A DNA stretch of 64,000 bases, taken from positions 1 through 64,000 of the forward strand of contig JABJKE010000029.1 in NCBI GenBank assembly GCA_018660505.1, read 5' to 3'. Positions 45,891 to 57,159 of this stretch are shown one piece after another (positions within the stretch are counted from its first letter, which is position 1; every line of letters begins with the position of its first letter). Source of the DNA: Rhodobiaceae bacterium. Lineage in GTDB: Bacteria > Pseudomonadota > Alphaproteobacteria > RS24. A program made the translations under genes and the position numbers. Under the pieces are notes generated by a model, which made no database searches, was not told the DNA's origin, and saw only the letters and a list, made by a program, of their open reading frames with translations.

Positions 45891-47819
45891 CTATTGCGCG
45901 CTCAGCATCAGCCAAGACACGAAGCCAGCCACGCCAAGCAACATGACAAAAGCATAATGATAAACAAATCCGGTTTGCAGACCCACGACCCGGCGCGTCA
46001 CCCGCATCACGCTTGCGGCTATGCCATCGGGGCCAAGCCCATCAATAATGGCGCCATCACCGCCCTTCCACAAAACCCGCGCAATCCATTTTGCCGGACG
46101 CACGAAGAGGAAGTCGTAAATTTCGTCGAAATACCATTTGTTGAGCAGGAACTTGTAAATCAAGTCATGCTGCTGGGCAATTTCGCCCGGCCATTTCGGA
46201 TAACGGATATACATAATATAGGCCAAGACAAAACCAGAGGCCATCATCGCAATCGGTAAAAGCTTGACCCAAGTCGGCACCAAATGCAGGTCATGCAGCA
46301 CATGATTATCGCTGGAGGTGAAAATCGTGCCATCCCAGAAAGCCGTTTGCGTATCGCCGATAAACAATCCGGAGAAAGCAAAACCCGCAATCAAAGCCCC
46401 AAAGGCCAAGACAATCAGCGGCACCAGCATAACCGGTGGGCTTTCATGCACATGGCTCAGCGTTTCATTAGAACAACGAGGGGCTCCAAAAAAGGTGAGG
46501 AACATCAAACGCCAGCTATAAAACGAGGTGAAGAAAGCGGCGACGATGAGCATGGTGAAAGCAAACATATGCGGGCCCGCTTGCGCCGCAAAAGCCCCTT
46601 CGATGATGGCGTCTTTAGAGAAGTAGCCCGCCGTCAGCGGGAAACCCGTCAGGGCAATCGTGCCGATGAACATCATGAAAAAAGTGGCCGGAATGAGCTG
46701 GCGCAGGCCGCCCATTTTGCGCATGTCTTGCTCGTCGCCCATGGCGTGAATGACCGAGCCAGCGCCTAAAAACAATAGAGCCTTGAAAAACGCATGGGTG
46801 AACAAATGAAACATGGCCGCTTGGTAAGCGCCAATGCCCAGCCCGACAAACATATAGCCAAGCTGCGAACAGGTAGAATAAGCAATCACCCGCTTAATAT
46901 CATTTTGCACCAGCCCCACGGTGGCGGCAAAAAAGGCGGTAAGCGCGCCAATGACAATCACGACGTTGAGCGCCGTGGGCGACATCTCGAACAAGGGCGA
47001 ACAGCGCGCCACAAGAAACACGCCCGCCGTTACCATGGTTGCGGCGTGAATGAGCGCCGATACAGGGGTTGGCCCTTCCATCGCATCTGGCAGCCATGTG
47101 TGCAGCAAAAATTGCGCCGATTTACCCATGGCGCCCATGAAGAGCAACAAGCAGATGGTGGTCAGCGTCGGCAGCGTCATGCCGAGGAAATCAAACTTAC
47201 CATTGGCCAAAGCGCCAGCGGCGGCAAACACTTCGTCAAATTGCAAGGAGCCGACGGAATAATAAATCGCCGACATGCCCAAAATGAGCCCGAAATCGCC
47301 GATGCGATTGACCACGAAAGCTTTCATCGCCGCCGCATTGGCCGATGCTTTTTTAAACCAAAAACCGATGAGCAAATAAGACGCCAGCCCCACGCCTTCC
47401 CAGCCAAAGAATAATTGCAAGAAATTATCCGCCGTCACTAGCATCAACATCATGAAAGTAAACAAAGACAGATAGGCGAAAAACCGCGCCCGATGCTCAT
47501 CATGGCTCATATAGCCGATGGAATAGACATGCACGAGCGAGGAAACCCCCGTCACGACCACCAGCATCACCACCGTCAGCGTATCGATACGCAAGGTCCA
47601 ATCAATCGTTAAACTGCCCGATTGCAACCAACTCAGCACTACAATTTTGCTGGCATTGCCATTTAAGCCAACATCGACAAAAGCCACGCAAGAAAGCAGC
47701 GCCGAGATAATCAGCAACCCCGTGGTGACATATTCAGAATTTCGGTGGCCGATAACCCGGCCAAATAAGCCCGCAATAAGCGCCCCGAGGAGCGGGAAAA
47801 AGACAATCGCCTGATACAT
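45891..47819 (-). CDS. nuoL: NADH-quinone oxidoreductase subunit L
   Basis: Largest antiporter-like subunit, at the far end of the membrane arm, with the long lateral helix at its C-terminus. 642 residues. [39 protein letters not shown] and [17 protein letters not shown] are conserved. It starts 3 bp after nuoK and ends 21 bp before nuoM. Confidence 0.97.
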   Translation of the reverse strand: MYQAIVFFPLLGALIAGLFGRVIGHRNSEYVTTGLLIISALLSCVAFVDVGLNGNASKIVVLSWLQSGSLTIDWTLRIDTLTVVMLVVVTGVSSLVHVYSIGYMSHDEHRARFFAYLSLFTFMMLMLVTADNFLQLFFGWEGVGLASYLLIGFWFKKASANAAAMKAFVVNRIGDFGLILGMSAIYYSVGSLQFDEVFAAAGALANGKFDFLGMTLPTLTTICLLLFMGAMGKSAQFLLHTWLPDAMEGPTPVSALIHAATMVTAGVFLVARCSPLFEMSPTALNVVIVIGALTAFFAATVGLVQNDIKRVIAYSTCSQLGYMFVGLGIGAYQAAMFHLFTHAFFKALLFLGAGSVIHAMGDEQDMRKMGGLRQLIPATFFMMFIGTIALTGFPLTAGYFSKDAIIEGAFAAQAGPHMFAFTMLIVAAFFTSFYSWRLMFLTFFGAPRCSNETLSHVHESPPVMLVPLIVLAFGALIAGFAFSGLFIGDTQTAFWDGTIFTSSDNHVLHDLHLVPTWVKLLPIAMMASGFVLAYIMYIRYPKWPGEIAQQHDLIYKFLLNKWYFDEIYDFLFVRPAKWIARVLWKGGDGAIIDGLGPDGIAASVMRVTRRVVGLQTGFVYHYAFVMLLGVAGFVSWLMLSAQ

Positions 47820-47822
47820 GGG

Positions 47823-48128
47823 TTAGCCTTTCATCTGACTGACATCTTCGATAGCGATACCGCCACGATTGCGGAAATAAACAACGAGAATAGCCAAGCC
47901 AATCGCGGCCTCGCCAGCGGCCACCGTCAGCACCAGCAGGGCAAACACTTGCCCCACTAAATCGCCGAGATAGGCCGAAAAAGCCACCAGATTTATATTC
48001 ACCGCCAAGAGCATCAGCTCAATCGACATGAGAATAATGATGACGTTTTTGCGGTTCAGGAAAATGCCAAACACGCCAATGGTAAATAATATAGCGGCCA
48101 GCGTTAGATAATGTGTCAGACCAATCAT
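47823..48128 (-). CDS. nuoK: NADH-quinone oxidoreductase subunit K
   Basis: 101 residues from the ATG at 48128 ([10 protein letters not shown]); the longer frame runs into nuoJ. Three membrane helices with the conserved glutamates in [11 protein letters not shown] and [11 protein letters not shown], part of the proton path next to NuoJ. Confidence 0.97.
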   Translation of the reverse strand: MIGLTHYLTLAAILFTIGVFGIFLNRKNVIIILMSIELMLLAVNINLVAFSAYLGDLVGQVFALLVLTVAAGEAAIGLAILVVYFRNRGGIAIEDVSQMKG

Positions 48129-48129
48129 C

Positions 48130-48735
48130 TTATAGTCCCTCCCCTGGCTCGATATCGACCAGCTCCACCGCGCCATCGCGCGTGCGGGCGTTTTGTTTGG
48201 CGATGTCTTGGCGTTTCGGATTATTGGATTTGACCAACGTCAGCACGATGGCGCCAATCATGGCGACCAGCAAAATGGCACCGGCGGTTTGGAATAGGAA
48301 AATATAATCGGTGTAAAGCACCCGTCCCAAAGCTTGCGCATTGGTCATGCCGTCGGGCGTGGCACTGGGCAATTGGCCTTTGTCGACTAAGGTCGAGGAA
48401 GCGCCAAAAACCAGCAATAGCTCCAGCAGCAATATCAAGCCAACCGTTGCGCCAATGGGCATATATTGCAAAAACCCCTCGTTCAGCTCGGCAAAATCAA
48501 TGTCGAGCATCATCACCACAAATAGAAATAATACCGCCACGGCCCCGACGTAAACCACGACCAAAATCAGCGCCAGAAACTCCGCCCCCAGCAAGACAAA
48601 GAGGCCAGCCGAGTTAAAAAAAGTCAGAATGAGAAACAGCACCGAATAGACCGGATTGCGCGACGCAATCACCATAAAGGCGCTGGCCACACTAACCGTG
48701 GCAAATAAATAAAAGGCGAGAGAGGTAAGCGTCAT
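48130..48735 (-). CDS. nuoJ: NADH-quinone oxidoreductase subunit J
   Basis: 201 residues, five membrane helices. [27 protein letters not shown] and [18 protein letters not shown] are the conserved blocks; the latter includes the flexible helix involved in coupling. Its stop is one base from the nuoK start. Confidence 0.96.
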   Translation of the reverse strand: MTLTSLAFYLFATVSVASAFMVIASRNPVYSVLFLILTFFNSAGLFVLLGAEFLALILVVVYVGAVAVLFLFVVMMLDIDFAELNEGFLQYMPIGATVGLILLLELLLVFGASSTLVDKGQLPSATPDGMTNAQALGRVLYTDYIFLFQTAGAILLVAMIGAIVLTLVKSNNPKRQDIAKQNARTRDGAVELVDIEPGEGL

Positions 48736-48742
48736 ATCATTT

Positions 48743-49234
48743 CTACCGGTAAGGAGCGTCTAGCTCGATATTTTTTGCAATCTCAACTTCCCAACGATCG
48801 CCATTGGTCAGCAATTTGGCTTTGTCATAGACAAGCTCTTCGCGGGTTTCGGTTGCAAATTCAAAGTTTGGCCCTTCCACAATCGCGTCCACCGGACACG
48901 CTTCTTGGCAGAAACCGCAATAAATACATTTTACCATGTCGATGTCATAGCGCACGGTGCGGCGCGTGCCGTCATTATTGCGCGGCCCCGCCTCAATGGT
49001 GATGGCTTGAGCGGGACAAATGGCTTCGCAAAGCTTGCAGGCGATGCAGCGTTCTTGCCCGTTGGGGTAGCGGCGCAAGGCATGTTCGCCACGAAAGCGC
49101 GGGCTCAAAGGGCCCTTTTCATGCGGATAGTTAATCGTCGCTTTTTTGCCGAAGAAATAGCCCATCGCCAAGCGAAACGCCGAGACGAATTCAATCAGAA
49201 ACAAACTGCGAGCGGTGCGATCTAACCAAGCCAT
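48743..49234 (-). CDS. nuoI: NADH-quinone oxidoreductase subunit I
   Basis: Peripheral-arm subunit with two [4Fe-4S] clusters (N6a, N6b). 163 residues. Both ferredoxin motifs are intact: [12 protein letters not shown] and [12 protein letters not shown], each followed by a proline. An N-terminal amphipathic helix sits on the membrane near NuoH, encoded just upstream. Confidence 0.97.
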   Translation of the reverse strand: MAWLDRTARSLFLIEFVSAFRLAMGYFFGKKATINYPHEKGPLSPRFRGEHALRRYPNGQERCIACKLCEAICPAQAITIEAGPRNNDGTRRTVRYDIDMVKCIYCGFCQEACPVDAIVEGPNFEFATETREELVYDKAKLLTNGDRWEVEIAKNIELDAPYR

Positions 49235-49244
49235 ATTAAAACCT

Positions 49245-50255
49245 TCAAGAAGCCATATCGAAATATTGCAAGAAGCCCGCCACCAAAACGACGTAGAACA
49301 GCGAAAGCGGCAGGAAGACTTTCCACCCCAAACGCATCAACTGGTCATAGCGATAGCGCGGCACGATAACTTTCATCATGGCGAACATGAAGAACATGAA
49401 ACCCATTTTGACGATGAACCAAACCGGCCCCGGCACCCAATTAAACGGCGCCAAATCGACAGGCGGCAACCAGCCACCCAAGAATAAAATCGTCATCATG
49501 GCGCACATCAAAACGATATTGGCCAATTCGCCAATCATGAACACCACATAGGGGGTCGAGGAATATTCGGTCATAAAGCCCGAGACCAATTCGCTTTCCG
49601 CTTCGGGCAAGTCAAAGGGCGGGCGATTGGTTTCGGCCAGAGCCGAGATGAAAAACACCACAAACATGGGAAATAGCGGCACAGCAAACCAAACGGTTTT
49701 TTGCGCCAAAACAATATCGGTCAAATTCAACGAGCCGACACACAGCAAAACCGTGATGATAACCAAGCCGATGGAGACCTCATAAGAGACCATTTGCGCG
49801 GCCGAGCGCAGCGCCCCCAAAAACGGATATTTGGAGTTGGAAGCCCAGCCGCCCATAATCACGCCGTAAACGCCGAGCGATGAAATGGCGAAAATATATA
49901 AAATACCGACGTTAATATCGGCCACCGCCCAGCCTTCATTGACCGGAATCACCGCCCAAGCGCTGAGCGCCAAAAACATCGTCACGAAAGGCGCCAATAA
50001 AAACACCGGCTTATTGGCCGTGGTGGGAATGATAATCTCTTTGAACAAATATTTGGCAATATCGGCAAAACTTTGCAGCAAGCCAAAAGGCCCTACCACG
50101 GTCGGGCCTTTGCGCAATTGCGCTGCCGCCCAAATTTTACGGTCGGCCAACATGAAGAAAGCCAGCGACACCAAAAGCGCCAGAATAATCGCTAAGGAAT
50201 GCAGCGTGACCAAAAGGGCTGGCCAGATATAGCTATCGAAAAACACGCTATCCAT
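49245..50255 (-). CDS. nuoH: NADH-quinone oxidoreductase subunit H
   Basis: 336 residues from the ATG at 50255 ([15 protein letters not shown]), which overlaps the nuoG end by 8 bp; the longer frame is inside nuoG. Eight membrane helices. [26 protein letters not shown] and [20 protein letters not shown] form the quinone-channel loops. Confidence 0.96.
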   Translation of the reverse strand: MDSVFFDSYIWPALLVTLHSLAIILALLVSLAFFMLADRKIWAAAQLRKGPTVVGPFGLLQSFADIAKYLFKEIIIPTTANKPVFLLAPFVTMFLALSAWAVIPVNEGWAVADINVGILYIFAISSLGVYGVIMGGWASNSKYPFLGALRSAAQMVSYEVSIGLVIITVLLCVGSLNLTDIVLAQKTVWFAVPLFPMFVVFFISALAETNRPPFDLPEAESELVSGFMTEYSSTPYVVFMIGELANIVLMCAMMTILFLGGWLPPVDLAPFNWVPGPVWFIVKMGFMFFMFAMMKVIVPRYRYDQLMRLGWKVFLPLSLFYVVLVAGFLQYFDMAS

Positions 50256-52332
50256 GGGTGCCCGTCCCTTCGGTTTCGCCGTCGCGTTGCTGTTTGGCCT
50301 TGGCGCAATCGGCCATCGTGGCCGAGGCGCGCGCAATCGGATTGGTGAAATAAAAATCATTCACGCTATAGGCAAAAGCCTCGCGGCTCATTTTCGCGGC
50401 TGCCATATCTTTCGCAGCTGCTTGCGGCGCGGCGCTCTCGCTTAACCCATCCAGCTGAGCAAAATGCGGCGCGACCTCAAACATCGCGCTTCGCAAATCT
50501 GCCAGATTATCAAACGGCAAAGTCAGGCCCAGAACCTCGGAGAGTGCCCGGAAGATTTTCCAATCTTCGCGCGCTTCCCCTGGCGGGGTGGCGGCGGGCT
50601 CGGTCATTTGCGGACGCCCTTCGGTGTTCACGTAAATCGCTTGCTTCTCGGTATAAGCGGCGGCGGGCAGAATAACATCGGCCCGATGCGCGCCGCGGTC
50701 GCCATGGCTGCCGATGTAAATCACAAAAGCATCGCCTAAAGAAGCACCAGCAATTTCATCCGCACCATAAAGGATAACCGTTTCCACCTCGCCGCTTTGC
50801 GCCGCCTGTTGAATGCCCGCCACGTCGAGCCCGCCCTCGCCTGGCAGCAAGCCAAGGTCGAGGCCAGCCACGCGCGCGGCCGCCGTATGCAGCACGTTAA
50901 AGCCGTTCCAAGTGTCAGAAATCGCCCCGCTCTTCTCGGCCAGCGCAATCGCTGCCGCCAGAACCGCATCGCCATCGGCGCGCGTTAAAGCGCCTTGGCC
51001 AAGGATAATCATCGGACGTTCGGCCTTGGCCAGCACGTCGCTAAAGCCATGCTTGCCAGCTAAAACATCGGCCAGCGTATCGGGGCCAGCGCCAATGTTG
51101 TCGGCTTCATAGGTCAGCTCGGCCGGCGCGCCAAGGGTGGCAATGGGGAAATTGCCCATCAGATAACGCTTGCGAATGCGCGCGTTTAACACTGGCGCTT
51201 CTAACCGCGGGTTGGTGCCGATGAGCAGCAAAGCGTCGGCCTCTTCAATGCCCGCGATGCTGGTGTTGAATATATAATTGCCACGCGGGCCCGACAATTT
51301 GGCGCCATCTTGACGACAATCCACATGCGGGCTTTCCAACTTATCCATCAAGGCCTTCAAGGCAAATTGGCCTTCGCCGCAAACCAAATCGCCGGCAATG
51401 GCTGCTGCCTTGGCGCCTTTGCCGTTCAGCTTTTCCGCGATATGGGCAAAAGCTTCTTCCCAACTGGCGGGAGCGAGGTTTTGTCCGTCGCGCACATAAG
51501 GCCGGTCGAGGCGTTGCGTGTTCAACCCATCCCAAACAAAACGAGATTTATCCGACAGCCATTCTTCGTTCACATCGTCATGGTTGCGCGGCATAATCCG
51601 CATCGCTTCGCGGCCACGCATATCGACGCGAATATTGCTGCCCACCGCATCCATCACATCGATGGTTTCGGTTTTCTTCAGCTCCCACGGACGCGCGGTA
51701 AACGCGTAAGGGCGCGACGTCAGCGCGCCCACGGGGCACAAGTCAATCACGTTGCCCGACAGTTCGCTGTCGAGCGAGGCTTCTAAATAAGTGGTGATTT
51801 CCATATCTTCGCCGCGGCCAATGGCGCCAATCTCTGGCACGCCCGCCACCTCTTGGGCAAAGCGCACGCAGCGGGTGCAATGAATGCAGCGCGTCATAAT
51901 GGTGCTGACCAGCGGCCCCATATGTTTGTTTTCCACGGCGCGTTTATTATCGGCAAACCGACTGGCATCGCCACCAAAACCAAGCGCTTGGTCTTGCAAA
52001 TCGCACTCGCCGCCTTGGTCGCAAATCGGGCAATCGAGCGGATGATTGATCAGCAAAAATTCCATCACGCCTTCGCGCGCCGCTTTCACACTGTCTGATT
52101 TCGTGCTGACCACCATATCGGGTGCCACAGGCATGGCACAACTGGCAACCGGCTTGGGCGCTTTTTCGACTTCCACCAAACACATGCGGCAATTGCCCGC
52201 CACGGATAGGCGTTCGTGATAACAAAAGCGCGGAATTTCAGCGCCCGCTTCTTCGCAAGCCTGCAAAATAGTGGTGCCGGGCGCAACCGAAACGGCGGTG
52301 CCGTCGACGGTAAGATTTACCTTATCACTCAT
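50248..52332 (-). CDS. nuoG: NADH-quinone oxidoreductase subunit G
   Basis: Large iron-sulphur subunit of the NADH-dehydrogenase module. 694 residues. N-terminal [2Fe-2S] cysteines in [15 protein letters not shown], then [18 protein letters not shown] and the CIHCTRC [4Fe-4S] motif. A molybdopterin-oxidoreductase-like domain that has lost the cofactor follows, ending in a helical tail. The first base of its start overlaps the nuoF stop. Confidence 0.97.
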   Translation of the reverse strand: MSDKVNLTVDGTAVSVAPGTTILQACEEAGAEIPRFCYHERLSVAGNCRMCLVEVEKAPKPVASCAMPVAPDMVVSTKSDSVKAAREGVMEFLLINHPLDCPICDQGGECDLQDQALGFGGDASRFADNKRAVENKHMGPLVSTIMTRCIHCTRCVRFAQEVAGVPEIGAIGRGEDMEITTYLEASLDSELSGNVIDLCPVGALTSRPYAFTARPWELKKTETIDVMDAVGSNIRVDMRGREAMRIMPRNHDDVNEEWLSDKSRFVWDGLNTQRLDRPYVRDGQNLAPASWEEAFAHIAEKLNGKGAKAAAIAGDLVCGEGQFALKALMDKLESPHVDCRQDGAKLSGPRGNYIFNTSIAGIEEADALLLIGTNPRLEAPVLNARIRKRYLMGNFPIATLGAPAELTYEADNIGAGPDTLADVLAGKHGFSDVLAKAERPMIILGQGALTRADGDAVLAAAIALAEKSGAISDTWNGFNVLHTAAARVAGLDLGLLPGEGGLDVAGIQQAAQSGEVETVILYGADEIAGASLGDAFVIYIGSHGDRGAHRADVILPAAAYTEKQAIYVNTEGRPQMTEPAATPPGEAREDWKIFRALSEVLGLTLPFDNLADLRSAMFEVAPHFAQLDGLSESAAPQAAAKDMAAAKMSREAFAYSVNDFYFTNPIARASATMADCAKAKQQRDGETEGTGTHG

Positions 52333-53618
52333 TATTCAGCTGCCTCCTGATGGCCGGGCCCTTGCGTCAGACGCGCTTCAATCAGCGGACGGAAATGGCG
52401 AATGAGCCCCTGCACCGGCCAAGCCGCCGCATCGCCCAGCGCACAAATCGTGTGGCCTTCAATCTGTTTGGTCACTTGCAGCAGCATGTCAATCTCTTTG
52501 ACCTGCGCTTGGCCAGCCGCCATGCGTTCCAACACGCGCCACATCCAGCCCGTGCCCTCCCGACAAGGGGTGCATTGGCCACAGCTTTCGTGTTTGTAGA
52601 AATGCGAGATGCGCGCAATCGCCTTAATAATGTCGGTCGATTTATCCATCACAATCACCGCCGCCGTGCCAAGGCCCGACTGCACTTCTTTGAGACTGTC
52701 AAAATCCATCAACACTGTGTCGCAAATTTCTTTCGGCAGAAGCGGCACCGAAGAGCCACCCGGAATCACGGCCAGCAAATTATCCCAACCACCGCGAACG
52801 CCGCCCGCATGTTTCTCAATCAACTCTTTCAGCGCAATGCCCATTTCTTCTTCGACATTGCACGGATGGTTCACGTGACCCGAAATGCAAAACAGCTTGG
52901 TTCCCGTATTGCCATCGCGCCCCAGACCGGCGAACCACGCGCCGCTGCGGCGACAAATCGTCGGCGCCACGGCAATGCTCTCGACGTTGTTTACCGTTGT
53001 CGGGCACCCATAGAGACCCATATTGGCAGGAAAAGGCGGCTTCAAACGCGGCTGACCTTTTTTGCCTTCAAGGCTTTCAATCAGCGCCGTTTCCTCGCCA
53101 CAAATATAAGCGCCCGCGCCGTGGTGGACATAAATATCATAGTCCCAGCCCGAACCAGCCGCGTCTTTGCCCAAAAGGCCTGCCGCATAGGCTTCATCGA
53201 CGGCGCGTTGCAGGGCTTCGCGCTCGCGAATAAATTCGCCGCGCACATAAATATAGCAAACATGAGCGCCCATGGCGAAACCCGCCAGCAGGCACCCTTC
53301 CAGTAATTTATGCGGCTCATGGCGCAAAATATCGCGGTCTTTGCAGGTGCCGGGCTCGGACTCATCGGCGTTAATCACCAAATAATGGGGCCGCCCGTCG
53401 TTTTCTTTCGGCATGAAAGACCATTTCAAACCTGTCGGGAAACCCGCACCGCCGCGCCCGCGCAAGCCAGAGGCCTTAACTTCGTCGATGACCCAATCGC
53501 GGCCTTTTTTAATCAGCTCGCCCGTGCCATCCCAGTCGCCGCGCGCTTTGGCAGCCGTCAGGTCTGCCCCGCCGAGGCCGTAAATGTTTTTGAAAATCCG
53601 GTCTTCATCCCGCAACAT
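52332..53618 (-). CDS. nuoF: NADH-quinone oxidoreductase subunit F
   Basis: NADH- and FMN-binding subunit. 428 residues. [16 protein letters not shown] is the NADH/FMN glycine-rich loop, [15 protein letters not shown] the FMN site, and [11 protein letters not shown] with [10 protein letters not shown] the N3 [4Fe-4S] ligands. It overlaps both nuoE and nuoG by one base. Confidence 0.98.
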   Translation of the reverse strand: MLRDEDRIFKNIYGLGGADLTAAKARGDWDGTGELIKKGRDWVIDEVKASGLRGRGGAGFPTGLKWSFMPKENDGRPHYLVINADESEPGTCKDRDILRHEPHKLLEGCLLAGFAMGAHVCYIYVRGEFIREREALQRAVDEAYAAGLLGKDAAGSGWDYDIYVHHGAGAYICGEETALIESLEGKKGQPRLKPPFPANMGLYGCPTTVNNVESIAVAPTICRRSGAWFAGLGRDGNTGTKLFCISGHVNHPCNVEEEMGIALKELIEKHAGGVRGGWDNLLAVIPGGSSVPLLPKEICDTVLMDFDSLKEVQSGLGTAAVIVMDKSTDIIKAIARISHFYKHESCGQCTPCREGTGWMWRVLERMAAGQAQVKEIDMLLQVTKQIEGHTICALGDAAAWPVQGLIRHFRPLIEARLTQGPGHQEAAE

Positions 53619-54214
53619 TATTGCTCACCTTTCAACACAGTCAGCCCGCCTTCGGGCTCTGACCCATGACGGCTATTTTGCGGCCCCGTAGCCACTGTTT
53701 TGCCATCGCGCAAATCTTGCAGCAATTGCTCCAAACTTGCCGCCGTCAAATCTTCGTAAAAATCATCGTTAATCTGCACCATGGGCGCGTTGACACAAGC
53801 GCCCAAACATTCGACTTCAAGCCAGCTCAATTTGCCGTCTTCGGTAATATCGCCCGGCTCGCCGATGACGTTGCGGCACACTGATTTCAAATCATCGGCG
53901 CCGCGCAACCAGCAAGGGGTGGTGCCGCATAGCTGCACAAAATGCTCGCCAACCGGCGATAAGTTGAACATCGTGTAAAAAGTCGCCACTTCCATCGCCC
54001 GAATATGCGGCATATCCAACATATCGGCGATGGTGCGAATGGCCGGCTCAGACAACCAGCCTTCTTGTTTTTGCGCTTGCCAGAGCAGCGCAATTATCGC
54101 GCTGGCTTGGCGGCCTTCTGGAAATTTGGCAATTTGACCGCTTGCCCAGCTGGCGTTTTCATCGCTGAAAGCAAAACTGTCTGGCTGGTCTGCATGTAGG
54201 CGGCGTACACTCAT
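53618..54214 (-). CDS. nuoE: NADH-quinone oxidoreductase subunit E
   Basis: Carries the [2Fe-2S] cluster N1a in a thioredoxin-like fold. 198 residues. The four cysteines are in [11 protein letters not shown] and [10 protein letters not shown]. The helical N-terminal domain begins [20 protein letters not shown]. It overlaps the nuoD end by 4 bp. Confidence 0.96.
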   Translation of the reverse strand: MSVRRLHADQPDSFAFSDENASWASGQIAKFPEGRQASAIIALLWQAQKQEGWLSEPAIRTIADMLDMPHIRAMEVATFYTMFNLSPVGEHFVQLCGTTPCWLRGADDLKSVCRNVIGEPGDITEDGKLSWLEVECLGACVNAPMVQINDDFYEDLTAASLEQLLQDLRDGKTVATGPQNSRHGSEPEGGLTVLKGEQ

Positions 54215-55404
54215 CGATCGACTTCCCCAAATACAATATCTAACGAGCCCAAAATCGCTGACACATCGGCCAACATATGGTCGCGGCTCAAATAATCTAG
54301 CGCGTGCAAATGGGCAAAGCCCGGCGCGCGAATTTTACACCGATAGGGTTTGTTCGACCCATCCGAAATCAGATAGACACCAAACTCGCCTTTGGGCGCT
54401 TCCACGGCAGAATAAACCTCGCCTGCGGGCACGTGATAGCCTTCGGTATAAAGTTTAAAATGATGGATGAGCGCTTCCATCGATTGTTTCATCTCGCCAC
54501 GTTTGGGCGGCACCACTTTGCCATCTTGCGACGACACAGGGCCGGACGGCATATTGGCCAAACATTGTTTCATAATGCGAATGGACTGGCGCATTTCTTC
54601 CACCCGACATAAATAGCGGTCGTAGCAATCGCCGTTTTTGCCCAGCGGAATATCAAACTGTAAATCGCTATAAACCTCATAGGGTTGCGAGCGGCGCAAA
54701 TCCCATGCCAGACCCGAGCCGCGCGCCATAACGCCCGACATGCCCCAATTTTGCACATCTTCGGGCGTCACAATGCCAATATCGACATTGCGCTGCTTGA
54801 AAATACGGCTGTCGGTCAACAGGCCTTCAATATCGTCGAGCACTTTCAAAAACGGGTCGCAAAAAGCTTCAATATCGTTCAGCAAATCTTGCGGCAAATC
54901 TTGATGCACGCCGCCGGGGCGAAAATAAGCCGCGTGAAGCCGCGCGCCACATGCACGCTCATAAAAAATCATCAGCTTTTCGCGTTCCTCAAAGCCCCAG
55001 GTAATCGGCGTCAAGGCGCCGACGTCGAGGGCTTGCGTGCAAATATTCATAATGTGGTTGAGAATGCGGCCAATCTCGCAATAAAGAACCCGAATATATT
55101 GCCCGCGAGCGGGCACGGCGACGTCCATCATCCGCTCGACGGCCAGCGCATAAGCATGTTCTTGGTTCATTGGCGACACATAATCGAGACGGTCGAAATA
55201 TGGCAGGCTTTGCAGATAGGTTTTATGCTCGATGAGCTTTTCCGTGCCGCGATGCAGCAGGCCGATATGCGGGTCAATGCGCTCGACGCGCTCGCCGTCC
55301 AAATCCATCACCAGACGCAAAACCCCGTGCGCGGCTGGATGTTGCGGGCCGAAGTTAATGGTAAACTTGCGGTCTTGTGTGTCTTGTGGGCTTTGCGCGG
55401 ACAT
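54211..55404 (-). CDS. nuoD: NADH-quinone oxidoreductase subunit D
   Basis: 49-kDa-type subunit forming the quinone pocket with NuoB. 397 residues, not fused to Nuo[14 protein letters not shown] contains the quinone-binding His, [15 protein letters not shown] follows, and the protein ends near DIVFGEVDR as in relatives. nuoC is 2 bp upstream. Confidence 0.98.
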   Translation of the reverse strand: MSAQSPQDTQDRKFTINFGPQHPAAHGVLRLVMDLDGERVERIDPHIGLLHRGTEKLIEHKTYLQSLPYFDRLDYVSPMNQEHAYALAVERMMDVAVPARGQYIRVLYCEIGRILNHIMNICTQALDVGALTPITWGFEEREKLMIFYERACGARLHAAYFRPGGVHQDLPQDLLNDIEAFCDPFLKVLDDIEGLLTDSRIFKQRNVDIGIVTPEDVQNWGMSGVMARGSGLAWDLRRSQPYEVYSDLQFDIPLGKNGDCYDRYLCRVEEMRQSIRIMKQCLANMPSGPVSSQDGKVVPPKRGEMKQSMEALIHHFKLYTEGYHVPAGEVYSAVEAPKGEFGVYLISDGSNKPYRCKIRAPGFAHLHALDYLSRDHMLADVSAILGSLDIVFGEVDR

Positions 55405-55406
55405 GA

Positions 55407-56069
55407 TTAGCCTTCCTGCTCTTGTTGCGAGGCTTTTTCGTCACCCGGTAAATTATCAGGGGGTAAACTATCGGGAATAAGATTGGCAGCCCGCGCGCCT
55501 TCCCAAGGGCTTTCAAAATCAAAATCGCGGAACTCTTGCACCAAGGAAACCGGCTCTTGGATGACTTTCTTGGCGTCATCATCGTAGCGCACTTCCACAT
55601 GGCCACTGAGCGGGAAATCTTTGCGCAAAGGATGGCCTTCAAAACCATAATCGGTCAGCAGGCGGCGCAAATCTGGGTGGCCCGAAAACAAAATGCCATA
55701 CATATCGAAAGCTTCGCGCTCGAACCAATCGGCGACATCGAAAAGCTCGGTGGCACTCGGCACTTGGGTTTCTTCGCCCGCTTGCAGCTTCACCCGTATG
55801 CGCTGATTTTGGGTCATCGACAGCAGGTGGTAAACCACATCAAAGCGCAACGGACGCTCGGGATAATCGGCACCACATAGGTCGATTAATTGCGTGAAAG
55901 CACAATCGCTATCATCGCGCAAAAACTTCAGCACCGCCTCAATATGGCCGGGGTTTACTTCCAGCGTCAGCTCGCCAAAGCGGACGTAATGATTGGCTAA
56001 TTTATCGCCAAGCTCGGCCTGTAAATGAGCAATCAGTGGCAAATGGGCGAGGGTTTGCTGTTTCGACAT
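55407..56069 (-). CDS. nuoC: NADH-quinone oxidoreductase subunit C
   Basis: 30-kDa-type subunit of the peripheral arm. 220 residues. [20 protein letters not shown] followed by [20 protein letters not shown] is the family signature. The C-terminal tail is acidic and Gln/Glu-rich. Confidence 0.97.
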   Translation of the reverse strand: MSKQQTLAHLPLIAHLQAELGDKLANHYVRFGELTLEVNPGHIEAVLKFLRDDSDCAFTQLIDLCGADYPERPLRFDVVYHLLSMTQNQRIRVKLQAGEETQVPSATELFDVADWFEREAFDMYGILFSGHPDLRRLLTDYGFEGHPLRKDFPLSGHVEVRYDDDAKKVIQEPVSLVQEFRDFDFESPWEGARAANLIPDSLPPDNLPGDEKASQQEQEG

Positions 56070-56077
56070 CTCTCGTC

Positions 56078-56623
56078 CTAACGCTCAATCGTGCCCGTGC
56101 GGCGGATTTTCTTTTGCAGCATCAAAATGCCGTAAAACAAAGCCTCCGCCGTGGGTGGGCAACCGGGCACATAAATATCGACCGGCACAACCCGGTCGCA
56201 GCCACGCACCACCGAATAGGAATAATGGTAATAGCCGCCGCCATTGGCGCAAGAGCCCATGGAAATCACATAACGAGGCTCGGGCATTTGGTCGTAAACT
56301 TTACGCAAAGCTGGCGCCATTTTATTGGTCAGCGTGCCAGCCACAATCATCACATCCGACTGGCGCGGACTGGCGCGCGGCGCCACGCCATAGCGCTCAA
56401 TATCGAGGCGCGGCATTTGAATGTGCATCATCTCCACGGCGCAGCAAGCCAAGCCAAACATCATCCAATGCAAAGACCCCGTGCGCGCCCAATTCACCAA
56501 ATCTTCCGAGGACGCCAAAACAAAGCCTTTATCGGCCAGCTGGTCCGACACTTGCTCGTAATAGGGGTCGGCCATCGGCGCAGGCAGGGTCTTCTTTAAT
56601 TCATTTGCATTATTGCTAGACAT
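56078..56623 (-). CDS. nuoB: NADH-quinone oxidoreductase subunit B
   Basis: Holds the terminal cluster N2 that reduces quinone. 181 residues. Ligand cysteines are visible in [23 protein letters not shown] and [11 protein letters not shown]. It lies between nuoA and nuoC. Confidence 0.98.
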   Translation of the reverse strand: MSSNNANELKKTLPAPMADPYYEQVSDQLADKGFVLASSEDLVNWARTGSLHWMMFGLACCAVEMMHIQMPRLDIERYGVAPRASPRQSDVMIVAGTLTNKMAPALRKVYDQMPEPRYVISMGSCANGGGYYHYSYSVVRGCDRVVPVDIYVPGCPPTAEALFYGILMLQKKIRRTGTIER

Positions 56624-56635
56624 GCTTGCCCTCCC

Positions 56636-57001
56636 CTAGTCCCAGTCCAACGCGCCTTTGCGCCACTCATAGGCAAAGCCTACGGTCAGCACCGACAGAA
56701 AAAACATCATGGACCAAAACCCAAACAGACCGACCTCGCCAAAAGCCACCGCCCATGGAAACAGGAAGGCGACTTCGAGGTCAAAAATAATGAACAAAAT
56801 AGCGACCAGATAAAACTTCACATCGAACTTCATCCGCGCATCATCAAACGCCTCAAAACCGCACTCATAGGGCGCGTTTTTTTCGGGGTCTGGATTATAA
56901 GGAGCGATGAGAAGCGGCGCGAATAACAAAGCTGCCGTAATAACTGCCGACAGGCCCATGAAAATCAGGATTGGGTAATAAGTGCTCAGCAATTCATGCA
57001 T
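56636..57001 (-). CDS. nuoA: NADH-quinone oxidoreductase subunit A
   Basis: 121 residues, three membrane helices, first gene of the nuo operon. [22 protein letters not shown] contains the conserved loop Cys that lies near the quinone site. A promoter is proposed at 57069-57096. The upstream neighbour is the large autotransporter-like gene on the same strand, although in relatives the tRNA genes are closer. Confidence 0.97.
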   Translation of the reverse strand: MHELLSTYYPILIFMGLSAVITAALLFAPLLIAPYNPDPEKNAPYECGFEAFDDARMKFDVKFYLVAILFIIFDLEVAFLFPWAVAFGEVGLFGFWSMMFFLSVLTVGFAYEWRKGALDWD

Positions 57002-57068
57002 GGGACGCGCTCTTTCCGTCTTTTAAAGGACAAAAACAAATCAGGGCAAAACAGCCCCTTTGGCGCGG

Positions 57069-57096
57069 AGTATAGTCGCCCTTCTTGGCTTTGCAA
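57069..57096 (-). promoter_or_regulatory. Putative nuo operon promoter
   Basis: Minus strand: TTGCAA (57091-57096) and TATACT (57069-57074), 16-bp spacer, 68 bp before the nuoA ATG. It would drive the 14-gene nuo operon and possibly birA-rnj beyond. Confidence 0.55.
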
Positions 57097-57159
57097 CACC
57101 AATTTATGCTACTTTTTAGCACATAAACCATCGCTATTTTATCGCGCGTAACCGGGCCG

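Noticed and set aside
57061-57071. TGGCGCGGAGT near nuoA resembling the tRNA-Asp 3' end (TGGCGGGAGT at 62166)
   Set aside because: Only ~10 bp with a one-base insertion; too short to call an attachment-site duplication.
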